From positions 310,001-374,000 of the forward strand of contig CAWFMV010000010.1 of NCBI GenBank assembly GCA_963817015.1: 64,000 nucleotides of DNA, given 5' to 3'. Numbering within the stretch: position 1 is the first letter of the stretch; every line of letters begins with the position of its first letter. This DNA comes from VAZQ01 sp963817015 (GTDB taxonomy: Bacteria; Pseudomonadota; Alphaproteobacteria; Rhizobiales; Xanthobacteraceae). This document shows, in pieces, positions 21,397 to 29,176 of the stretch. The notes beneath the pieces are model-generated. The model was given only the letters and a program-made list of their open reading frames with translations. It had not been told where the DNA came from and searched no databases. Both the position numbers and the translations under genes were made by a program.

Positions 21397-22165
21397 ATGA
21401 GCCAAACGGCCCGCATCCATGTCACCTTTCCGGTCCTCAACGAGGAGGCCATGCTCGAGAGCTCGATCGAGCGCACCATCGCGTATTGTGAGCAGCACAA
21501 GCTCGAGATCGACGAGCTCTGCATCGCCGACAACGGCTCGACCGACCGCACCGCGGAGATCGGCCAGACGCTGGCGGCGCGCCACCGCAATGTCCGCTAT
21601 CTCCGCGTCGGTAAGCGCGGCTTCGGCCTCGCCCTGAAAACAGCCTGGGGCGCGACGCAGGCGGATTTCGTCGGCTACATGGACATCGATCTCGCCACGG
21701 ACCTGCGCCACCTCAAGGAGGTTTGCGACCACATCGCGCGCGGCGACGGCTACGAGCTCTATCTCGGCTCGCGCCTCAAGCACGGCGCCTCGGTCAGGAA
21801 TCGCACGCTGCTGCGGGAATTCACCTCCCGCATGTTCAATGGACTGCTGCGCCTGCGGCTGGGCGTGTCGTTCTCGGACGCCATGTGCGGCTTCAAGTTC
21901 ATCGATCGCAATCTCTACCAGCGGCTGACCGAGCAATTCGAATTCACCGACGACTGGTTCTTCGCCACCCAGCTCGCGGTGCGCGCCGAATGGCTCGGCG
22001 CAAAGGTCCTCGACATGCCGGTCGACTGGACCGACCAGCCCGAACTCGAAGTCCTCCGCGCGCCTGGTCAACCTGTCGCTCCTCTATCTCGCCGGCATCG
22101 CCGCGCTGAGGGAGGAAAAGCGACGGCTCAAGGTCTCGCCTGCCAGCACGCTGAAGGCTCGATGA
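21397..22165 (+). CDS. Glycosyltransferase family 2 (polyprenyl-phosphate sugar synthase-like), one frameshift
   Basis: GT-A fold. The N-terminal strand IHVTFPVLNEEAML is followed by ELCIADNGSTDRTAEI and ADFVGYMDIDLATDLRHL, whose DID is the metal-binding D-x-D. DDWFFATQLAVRAEW and a terminal DWTDQPELEV are typical of dolichyl/undecaprenyl-phosphate mannose or glucose synthases. An extra base near 22061 must be removed. The protein then ends LVNLSLLYLAGIAALREEKR to a TGA at 22165, for a length of about 255 residues. Without this correction the gene appears falsely fused to the next one. Its ATGA overlap with the FAD oxidoreductase shows coupling. It probably makes the lipid-linked sugar donor for the membrane transferases next door. 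Confidence 0.83.
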
Positions 22166-23305
22166 GGATGATGGATATCGACTATCCGCACATCATCATC
22201 GGCGGCGGGAGCTATGGCTGCTTCGCCGCGCTCCGCCTGGCGGAGCTGCATGGCGGCCGCACCGTGGTGATCATCGAGCAGGATCCCGACATCATGCTGC
22301 GCGCCTCCTACAACAACCAGGCGCGCGTTCACAACGGCTATCACTATCCGCGTAGCCTGCTCACTGCGCTGCGCTCGCGCATCAATGCGCCACGTTTTAT
22401 CGCCGAGTTCAAGGAGGCCATCTACACCACCACGCAGCAATATTACGCGGTCAGTCGCCGCCAGTCGAACGTGACGGCTGGCCAGTTCGTGCAGTTCTGC
22501 CGCCGCATCGGAGCCGATCTCAAGCCTGCGCCCGCGCCGATCCAGAAGCTGTTCAACGAGGATTTCATCGAGGCGGTGTTCAGCGTCACCGAGCATGCCT
22601 TCGACGCCGACAAGCTCAAGGAAAGCCTGCGTGAGCGGATCAAGGCTTCGGGCATCACGCTCCTCACGGGCACCGAAGCCGTCCGGGTCCGCGCGGGAGC
22701 AACGCTTGCGGTCGAGATCAAGGACCTGCGCACGGGCGAGCAACGCACGTTGCGCGGTCGCCATCTCTACAACTGCACTTATTCGCGGCTGAACCGGATC
22801 CTGTCGCAGAGCGGGCTGCAGACGATCCGCCTGCAGCACGAGGCCACCGAAATGGCGCTGGTCGAGCCGCCAGCGAGCCTGCGCGACGCCAGCATCACGG
22901 TCATGTGCGGACCGTTCTTCTCGCTCATGCCGTTCCCCCCGCTCGGGCTTTCGAACTCTGAGCCATGTCAGCTATACGCCGCACTACGAATGGACCGACG
23001 ACCCCGCGGCCGGCGGCTACACCCCCCATTCGCCTGCGTTCCCGTTGCTCACGCATTTCGATAGAATGCGCCGGGACGCGGCGCGTTACGTGCCCGCCCT
23101 GCGGGAGTTGAGCTACGTGCGATCGCTATGGGAGATCAAGACGATCCTGCCGCAAAGCGGCGTCAACGACAGCCGGCCGATCCTGTTCAAGCGCGATCCG
23201 TCAGCGCCGAATATTATTTCCATTCTGGGCAGCAAGATCGACAATATCTACGACCTCGACGAGGCACTGCCGTTGCCGCACGACAACGTCGCTCTCGTGC
23301 CATGA
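22162..23305 (+). CDS. FAD-dependent oxidoreductase (DAO-like) of a glycan cluster, one frameshift
   Basis: Starts MRMMDIDYPHIIIGGGSYG, a dinucleotide-binding G-x-G-x-x-G loop at the very N-terminus. IIEQDPDIMLRASYNNQARV and NGYHYPRS follow and are characteristic of the DAO-like oxidoreductases found in polysaccharide loci. An extra base near 22955 separates PFPPLGLS from TLSHVSYTPHYEW, after which the frame runs clean to 23305. Corrected length is about 380 residues. The C-terminal SILGSKIDNIYDLDEAL is typical of the family. The product likely acts on a sugar or sugar-lipid, with flanking GT2 genes supporting this; the exact reaction is unknown. Confidence 0.8.
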
Positions 23306-23321
23306 TGGACCGGAGGGACGA

Positions 23322-24344
23322 ATGAGACGCGACATCTTCGTCTCCGTGGTGGTTCCGCTGGAGAACGACCTCGACATCCTGCCCGCAGTCGTGCGCGAGC
23401 TCGACGCCGTCATGCGCGGCCATTTCGGCGACTACGAGCTCATCTTCATCGATGACGGCTCCAGCGACGGCACGCGCTCGTTCTTCGAGCGCGCCAAGTC
23501 GGAGATTCCCTGTTTCCGCTACTCGCGGCTGACGCGGCCGTTCGGCCTCGAAGTCGCGATCGCCTGCGGGCTCGAGCAGGCGATCGGCGACGTCATCGTG
23601 GTGCTCAATCCGGCGGTCGATCCGCCCGAGCGGATTCCGGAATTCGCCGCGAAGGCCAACGACACCGACGGCATCGTGATCGGCATCGCGACCACCAAAT
23701 TCAGCCGCTCACTGTTCTACCGGCTCGCCTACCAGGCCTATTACGCCCTGTGCCGCATCTTCCTGCCCCGCTCCCAGGTTTATGGCGCCACCCATTTCAT
23801 GGCGCTCACCCGCACGGCGCTCAACGCGCTGCTCACCATCAAGGACAGCTTCCGCTACATCCGCGTACTGGCGATGTATGCCGGCTTCGAGGTGACGAAG
23901 GTGCCCTATGACTTCGTCATGCGACGCGATCCGCCGCGCCACCGCCGCGCGCTCACGCTGCTCGAAAACGCGGGTCACATGATCGTCTCGAACTCGGACC
24001 GGCCTTTACGTTTTGCCGCGCTCGGTTCCGCGCTGATGGCCTTCACCGACTTCGCGTTCCTGATCTACATCGTGGTGATGCGGCTCCTCTACCGGGACAT
24101 TGCGCCGGGCTGGGCCTCGACCAATTTCTTCAACGCCATCATGTTCGGACTGATCTTTCTGGTTCTGGCCGTGCTCTGCGAGTATCTCGCCGAGATGCGC
24201 AGTGAGGTGAAGCGGCGGCCACTCTATGTGGTGCAGGGCGAGCTGCAGAGCAACGTCATGCTGGCAAATGCGGAGACGCGCAACGTCGTTTCACACGAGG
24301 AAAAGGTCGAAACGGTCGCACCGCCCGAACGCGCGAACCCGTAA
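23322..24344 (+). CDS. Glycosyltransferase family 2 with C-terminal membrane anchor (GtrB/DPM1-like)
   Basis: An open frame of 340 residues. The GT-A core is FVSVVVPLENDLDILPAVV, YELIFIDDGSSDGTRSFFE and GDVIVVLNPAVDPPERI. The usual D-x-D is replaced by NPAVD, a notable deviation in the metal-binding position. Two C-terminal hydrophobic spans (FTDFAFLIYIVVMRLLY and IMFGLIFLVLAVLCEYL) anchor it in the membrane, as in GtrB or polyisoprenyl-phosphate glycosyltransferases. The hydrophilic tail EYLAEMRSEVKRRPLYVV is typical. It lies 16 bases after the oxidoreductase gene in the same operon. The acceptor is probably undecaprenyl phosphate or a lipid-linked chain. Confidence 0.83.
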   Translation: MRRDIFVSVVVPLENDLDILPAVVRELDAVMRGHFGDYELIFIDDGSSDGTRSFFERAKSEIPCFRYSRLTRPFGLEVAIACGLEQAIGDVIVVLNPAVDPPERIPEFAAKANDTDGIVIGIATTKFSRSLFYRLAYQAYYALCRIFLPRSQVYGATHFMALTRTALNALLTIKDSFRYIRVLAMYAGFEVTKVPYDFVMRRDPPRHRRALTLLENAGHMIVSNSDRPLRFAALGSALMAFTDFAFLIYIVVMRLLYRDIAPGWASTNFFNAIMFGLIFLVLAVLCEYLAEMRSEVKRRPLYVVQGELQSNVMLANAETRNVVSHEEKVETVAPPERANP

Positions 24345-24426
24345 TGTACGCACGTGCCTCGACACATGAACGTCGCGAGCGGGACGCTGGAGGTTGTTCG
24401 GGTGAGGTTCGATCACCGCCTCTCCG

Positions 24427-24519
24427 CCGTTCGTCCCCGCGAAAGCGGGGACCCAGTGCGACAGCTTCAAGAATTGGAGCAAGTGGCCCCTGGGTTCCCG
24501 CTTTCGCGGGAACGAACGG
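24427..24519. repeat. Paired-palindrome repeat, copy 3
   Basis: ccgttc and gaacgg form the outer ends. Inner palindromes are gtccccgc-gaaa-gcggggac and gttcccgc-tttc-gcgggaac. The second carries a compensating change at two positions (g-t-t-c paired with g-a-a-c), so pairing is retained. It lies between the convergent ends of the GT2 gene and the diheme protein gene, where it could act as a bidirectional transcript-end structure. Confidence 0.88.
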
Positions 24520-24550
24520 TGGGCGCGGGTCAACTTGAACCAAAAAGCAG

Positions 24551-26530
24551 CTACCGCGTCGCTTCCTTTGCGATCCGCGCCAGCTCGTCCTGCACCCAGC
24601 GGAACAGCTCCTGCCGCTCCTGCGCCGACATCACCATCTGCTTGGGCATGCGAACCGCTGGATCGGATGCCGACAGCCGCTCGGACATGCGGGCGAGCGT
24701 CTCATGCGGCGCGATCTGCTTGCGATCGCCGTTGAGGTGCGGGAAGGTGCGTGACTTGCCGTCAGGCGCCGGCACCCACGATGTCAAGTCGAGGCCGGCA
24801 TTGCCGTCCGGTCCCGAATGGCACTGGGAGCAGTTCTTCTGCAGGATGAAAGCGACGCGGCACGGCGGCGCATTCTCCACCTTGGCGCCTGCGGCATGGT
24901 CATAGCACGCCCGCGGATCGGGGTTGCTCTGCCGGTAGGTGTTGCTCAGCACGATGCGCACGATCGCGTTCTTCATTGCCGCCGACGAATCCTGGGCCGC
25001 CTCCTGCTCGAACGATCGGGTCAGCTCGTCCAGATAGCCGCCGTCGATGGTCTGCTCCTCGGCCACCAGATATTCGAACAGCCGCTTCATCAGGCAGCGC
25101 TTGGCCTCCGGCGCTTTGTGAATGATCCGGGTGAGGTCTTCGATCGTCGTGCCGTAATCGTTGTGGTCCTCATAGCGCGGCGAGCGCACGTAGCCCGTGC
25201 TCCACTCCCGCGCCGAGCCCTTGGGGGCGCGCCATGCGGTGCCGTATTTCGCACGGTCGATCTCGGCGCCATCGTCGAATGTCAGCGCTTGACCGGGCGC
25301 GTAGTCGAAGAAATAGGTGCCGCGATCGCGGAAGAAGCCGGCCATCGGATCGAGCTTGAAGTGACAGCCATAGCAGGGCGTGTCGGAGCCGTGCGCGCCG
25401 CCGACGTGCTGCTGCGGAAGGTCGAAGCCGACCGGAGTCAGATCGTCGCAGAAAAAGTGCTTGAGCATATAGGCGCCGCGCCGGCGGTTGTAGTTGGTCG
25501 AGGAGTTCTTCAGCGCCGTGCTCTGCTCGAAGCCGAACGCCAGCCACTTGTCCATGTTGAAGACGCTGAGGTCGAACGGCTTCATGTCCAGCACCGTCCG
25601 CGGCTTGTAGCGTGAAGGCTCGAATTTGAGGATCTCGCCAAAGGCGCGATAGTAGCGATCCAGCGCAGCCCAGGCGGCGGCGGTCAGATTCTTGACGCTC
25701 GCCTGCGCCTTGGGCTGATCGAGGCATTCCCGCTGAAGGGCGCGCGTGATGATGTCGAGCGGCTCGACCAGCACGCGCCCGCGCGTCATGACGGTGAATA
25801 TTTCGGAGTCGTTGAAAGCCCGATAGAGCTTGTCGTAGATCGCCGTGGAGTCGTCGACGATCGACTCAAACTTGTCGCAATAGTCTGCTGCGGCCGGCGG
25901 TTTGGGTCTGTTGCCGAGCTCGTGCAGCCCGATGAAGATCGCCTCGACCTCGTCGATGGCCTTGAGCCGGAGCTCTTCCAGCTTCAGTCCCGCGTCCTCG
26001 CCCGCCGGCGGATCGTCGGGCACGGTCGGCAGCGGCGGCATGAAGAATGGACCTTCGAGGTCGAACAGCTTGAGATAATCGCCGCCGGTCAGCAACGCCT
26101 GGGCAGCCGCCACCGCGTTGGAGAAGTCGAACGCAGGGCGTCTATAGACGCCGTCATCCTTCAGATCGTCGATCTTGAATCCCAGGAAGTACATGTTGAA
26201 ATCGAGGATCGTATCGCCGAACCGGACATCCTTCATGAACCGGCGCGCGATCTCCTCCTCGGGCAGCGCGAGCAGAGCGTTGATGTCGTCACCCGGGCCG
26301 AGCCCGTAGCCGCCACGCAGGATGCGCGCCGTCCTCTCGATCCACCAGCGCTTTTGCCAGAGCGCCTCATCCGCCGTCGGCTGCGCGCGTTGCGTCGCGG
26401 GCGGCGAACGATTGGGCTGCGCTGCCGGCTTGTCGACCAGCATCCAGACGGCGGCAACAACGCCTAAAAGGATCGCCAGCACAGTGCGCAGGTTGCTCGC
26501 GCGCAATGCAGGTCTCCGGGGATTGGTCAC
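24551..26530 (-). CDS. Membrane-anchored diheme c-type cytochrome-like protein
   Basis: I choose a GTG start at 26530, preceded by a GGAG site, giving 659 residues. The frame is open further, to 26659, but that extension looks non-coding. A single N-terminal anchor (TVLAILLGVVAAVWMLV) leaves a large periplasmic domain. Two CxxCH heme sites are visible: CYGCH (residues 386-390, followed by FKLDPMAGFFRD) and CSQCH (567-571, followed by SGPDGNAGLDL). The layout of a CxxCH followed by K-L-D-P-x-x-x-F resembles the cytochrome-like DUF1585/1588 modules of large multidomain proteins. The final ~80 residues hold a second cytochrome-like domain with the methionine-rich MPKQMVMSAQERQELF. No redox partner is adjacent. 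Function unknown. Confidence 0.65.
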   Translation of the reverse strand: MTNPRRPALRASNLRTVLAILLGVVAAVWMLVDKPAAQPNRSPPATQRAQPTADEALWQKRWWIERTARILRGGYGLGPGDDINALLALPEEEIARRFMKDVRFGDTILDFNMYFLGFKIDDLKDDGVYRRPAFDFSNAVAAAQALLTGGDYLKLFDLEGPFFMPPLPTVPDDPPAGEDAGLKLEELRLKAIDEVEAIFIGLHELGNRPKPPAAADYCDKFESIVDDSTAIYDKLYRAFNDSEIFTVMTRGRVLVEPLDIITRALQRECLDQPKAQASVKNLTAAAWAALDRYYRAFGEILKFEPSRYKPRTVLDMKPFDLSVFNMDKWLAFGFEQSTALKNSSTNYNRRRGAYMLKHFFCDDLTPVGFDLPQQHVGGAHGSDTPCYGCHFKLDPMAGFFRDRGTYFFDYAPGQALTFDDGAEIDRAKYGTAWRAPKGSAREWSTGYVRSPRYEDHNDYGTTIEDLTRIIHKAPEAKRCLMKRLFEYLVAEEQTIDGGYLDELTRSFEQEAAQDSSAAMKNAIVRIVLSNTYRQSNPDPRACYDHAAGAKVENAPPCRVAFILQKNCSQCHSGPDGNAGLDLTSWVPAPDGKSRTFPHLNGDRKQIAPHETLARMSERLSASDPAVRMPKQMVMSAQERQELFRWVQDELARIAKEATR

Positions 26531-26783
26531 TGACGACTCCGTGGTTGACGGGCTGCTGGCGTCGACGTTGGTCGATGTTGCTTGGATGGCCGAGGCTGTC
26601 AACGTCCACCCCCGCATTCGCGTTCCCGGATTCGCCCCGCGCAGCCTGATCTGGCACACAAATTAGGGACTGTTCATGGCTCAGAGATCATGGATCGGGA
26701 TTGTCAGGGGTGCATAACCAGATCGTAAACACGTGCAGAACCAAGCTCATGCGCGACTCCATGTCGCGCGGGCGCTTCCACCT

Positions 26784-27560
26784 CTAAGCAACAGCCGCTT
26801 CCATGCGTGAGAGCAGCCGGCCGAGCCCACCGATCCGCGGCACGCCGCCTAGCGCCGGTACCCGCTTGAGCGCGGCCCACAGCGTCGCCTGGTTTGAATT
26901 GATGGCAGGCTTGCCGGTCTCACGCTCGATGGCCTCGATAGCTTCGATTTGCGTGGTGTTGGTACAGCTCAGGAAAAAACCATCGGCCGGCACGCGCGCG
27001 TGCTCACGAGCCAGCTCGATCCAGCGCGCCACCGGCACCCGGATATACTCGTCGCTCGAGCCGACATTGAGCGCGATATCGCGCACGACCTCGATGCCAT
27101 GCTCGGCCAGAAACTCGCGCTCGTGATCATTGACCGCCTGCGGATAGGGGCTGAGCAGCACCACGCGACGCATGCCCATGTGGTCGAGCGCCTCCACGAT
27201 CGCCTGCGCGGTGGAGAATGCGACTGCGCCGCTCTCCTGCGCGACGCGGCGCACCAGCGCCGCCTCGCCTTCCTTGCCCTCGGCCATGGCGGTGCCGGTG
27301 CAATGAAAGACAACCGGGTTGCAGCGCGCATCCGCGAGCGAGGACGCCGCCCGCCCGATATCGTCCAGGAGCTGCGCAATCGGCTTCTTGTGGCGGCCGG
27401 TCATCTGCACGCGCGCAATATGGATGGCGACGCCCGCCGGCGCATAGCGATGAAACTGCGGCTCCGTCATCCGGTTCGACGACGGAATGATCAGGCCGAT
27501 GCGCGCCTTGGTCTCGTCCCCATGACAGCGCGAGATAACGGCTTCCTCAAGCGCACTCAT
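26784..27560 (-). CDS. Maleate cis-trans isomerase / arylmalonate decarboxylase family protein (Asp/Glu racemase fold)
   Basis: 258 residues. The N-terminal RIGLIIPSSNRMTEPQ is the signature of maleate isomerase-type members. The catalytic Cys pair is in FHCTGTAM (Cys87) and FLSCTNTTQ (about Cys208), each followed by Thr, as in cofactor-independent racemase-fold enzymes. It would isomerise maleate or act on a related diacid or malonate derivative in the cytoplasm. It is divergent from a complete molybdenum hydroxylase operon, a pairing reminiscent of N-heterocycle (nicotinate-type) degradation where maleate is an intermediate. That pathway assignment is inference. The 261-base gap between the two start codons contains a palindromic operator candidate. 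Confidence 0.78.
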   Translation of the reverse strand: MSALEEAVISRCHGDETKARIGLIIPSSNRMTEPQFHRYAPAGVAIHIARVQMTGRHKKPIAQLLDDIGRAASSLADARCNPVVFHCTGTAMAEGKEGEAALVRRVAQESGAVAFSTAQAIVEALDHMGMRRVVLLSPYPQAVNDHEREFLAEHGIEVVRDIALNVGSSDEYIRVPVARWIELAREHARVPADGFFLSCTNTTQIEAIEAIERETGKPAINSNQATLWAALKRVPALGGVPRIGGLGRLLSRMEAAVA

Positions 27561-27611
27561 GATGGACCCCTGCTTTCTCCAACGCGGCGACGAAGCGAAC
27601 AATTGCGCTAT

Positions 27612-27635
27612 TTGGTGCAACAAAAGATGCACCAA
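27612..27635. promoter_or_regulatory. Perfect palindrome, candidate operator between divergent genes
   Basis: TTGGTGCA and TGCACCAA form 8-base inverted arms separated by 8 bases (ACAAAAGA). The site lies 52 bases upstream of the maleate-isomerase-like start and ~187 bases upstream of the hydroxylase operon. The symmetry and location fit a dimeric regulator site. The TGGT/ACCA half-site style is common among GntR-type regulators, but no such regulator gene is adjacent. The rest of the intergenic region shows nothing I can name. Confidence 0.45.
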
Positions 27636-27821
27636 TTCGTCGATTTCATTGTTCGGCAAAAGATGACAAGAAGCAAGGCTGGCAGCCCGCCACTACGGCG
27701 GGCGAGAGCAGCACGAATTCCGAACAAATCCTGGGCTTGTCTGGGTCTGAGCCTGGGTCTTGGCCTGCCCGCAAATTCGGGACATGATCGGGCCAACGAG
27801 GACACCAAGGACGGGGGTTTA

Positions 27822-28695
27822 ATGACGGATCTCAGGTATGAGGCGCCGGCAACGCTGCAGGCTGCAGTGGCTTTGCTGGCCGGCGCGACCGGGCCGACGC
27901 GCATATTGGCCGGCGGCACCGATGTCATCGTGCAGATGGAAACCGACCTGATCGAGCCCGCGCTCCTGGTCGACATCAAGAAGATCCCGGAAGTACGGCA
28001 GATCACGGCCGAAGAACGGCGGCTTCCGCATCGGCGCGGCGGTTCCTGGCATGGAGATCATGAGCCATGCGGCGCTGAACAAGGCCTGGCCGGGCGTCGT
28101 CGACGGCGTCAAGCTGATCGGCTCGATCCAGGTGCGCGGCCGCGCCTCGATCGGCGGCAATCTGTGCAACGGCTCGCCGGCCGCCGACAGCGTGCCGGCC
28201 CTGGTGGCGGCCGGTGCGATCGCACGGGTCGTGGGCCCGAATGGCACGCGCGAGGTGCCGGTCGAGGCGATCCCGGTCGGCCCCGGCAAGACCTCGCTCG
28301 CAGAAGGGCGAGATCATCGCATCGTTCTTCCTGCCGACGCGGCCGGCGCGTTCGGGCGACGCCTATCAGCGCTTCACGCCGCGCACCGAGATGGACATCG
28401 CCGTGGTCGGCGTCGGCATCAATCTCACGCTCGATGCGAGTGGCACCTGCACGGCGGCGCGCGTAGCGCTCGGCGCGGTGGCGCCGACAGTGCTCCTGGT
28501 CAAGGAGGCCGCCGACGCGCTGATCGGCATCGAAGCTCGATGAGGCCGCACTCGACAAGCTCGCCCAGGCGGCGAGCGCAGCCTGCCGGCCGATCGACGA
28601 CAAGCGCGGCACCAAGGAATATCGCATCAAGGTCGCGGGCGTGCTGGCGAAGCGCACCGCGCTGCAGGCGCTCGAACGCGCGAGGACAGAACTAA
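27822..28695 (+). CDS. FAD-binding subunit of molybdenum hydroxylase (CoxM-like, frameshifted)
   Basis: ATG at 27822 gives MTDLRYEAPATLQAAVALL, then RILAGGTDVIVQME (FAD pyrophosphate loop). After removal of an extra base near 28013 it continues GGFRIGAAVPGMEIM and RGRASIGGNLCNGSPAADS, the second FAD motif. Further single-base insertions near 28303, 28537 and 28682 are needed. With the last removed the gene ends in GQN and a TAATG overlap with the iron-sulfur subunit gene. If the last insertion were real, the two subunits would be read as a fusion, which I consider an artefact. Corrected length is 290 residues. It forms the electron-output subunit of the trimer encoded here. Confidence 0.85.
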
Positions 28696-29174
28696 TGAGC
28701 AAGAAGCATCACGTCACAACGACGATCAACGGCGACGACTACGAGTTCCTGTGCGAGCCGCAGCAGACGCTGCTCGACGTGCTGCGCGACGAGCTGCAGC
28801 TGTCCGGCACCAAGGAAGGCTGCGCCACCGGTGACTGCGGCGCCTGCACCGTGATGATCGATGACACCATGGTGTGCTCGTGTCTTGTGCTCGCGGTGGA
28901 AACCGAGGGCACCAAGGTCGAGACCATCGAAGGCATGGCCAAGGGCGACGCGCTGCATCCGTTGCAGCAGAAGTTCCTCGAGCTCAACGGCCTGCAATGC
29001 GGCATCTGTACGCCCGGCATTCTGATCGCCGCCAAGGCGCTGCTCGAGCGCAACCCCGACCCGACCGAAACCGAAATCCGCTACTGGCTCGCCGGCAATC
29101 TCTGCCGGTGCACCGGCTATGACAAGATCATCCGCTCCGTACAGGCGGCGGCAAAAGAGATGAGAGGAGCCTGA
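28695..29174 (+). CDS. 2Fe-2S iron-sulfur subunit of molybdenum hydroxylase (CoxS-like)
   Basis: 159 residues, uninterrupted. The N-terminal plant-type ferredoxin cluster has Cys43, Cys48, Cys51 and Cys63 (GCATGDCGACTV, then CSC). The C-terminal four-helix domain has Cys102, Cys105 (QCGICTPG), Cys137 and Cys139 (NLCRCTGYDKI). All eight cluster ligands are present, so both 2Fe-2S centres should form. The start codon overlaps the stop of the FAD subunit, and the stop is 2 bases before the large-subunit start. It shuttles electrons from the molybdenum centre to FAD. Confidence 0.95.
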   Translation: MSKKHHVTTTINGDDYEFLCEPQQTLLDVLRDELQLSGTKEGCATGDCGACTVMIDDTMVCSCLVLAVETEGTKVETIEGMAKGDALHPLQQKFLELNGLQCGICTPGILIAAKALLERNPDPTETEIRYWLAGNLCRCTGYDKIIRSVQAAAKEMRGA

Positions 29175-29176
29175 GC

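Noticed and set aside
21397..23064. A single 555-residue protein joining a GT2 enzyme to an FAD oxidoreductase
   Set aside because: The join arises because one extra base near 22061 puts the GT2 gene into the frame of the next gene. Removing it restores a GT2 stop at 22165 overlapping a good start (ATGA) for the oxidoreductase, both of normal length.
26531..26659. Upstream extension of the diheme protein
   Set aside because: The added residues precede the membrane anchor with no family likeness; the GTG at 26530 has a GGAG site at proper spacing.
28641..29174. Fusion of the FAD subunit to the 2Fe-2S subunit
   Set aside because: An extra base near 28682 causes read-through. Without it the FAD subunit ends at TAATG, a standard coupled junction, and both subunits have normal length.
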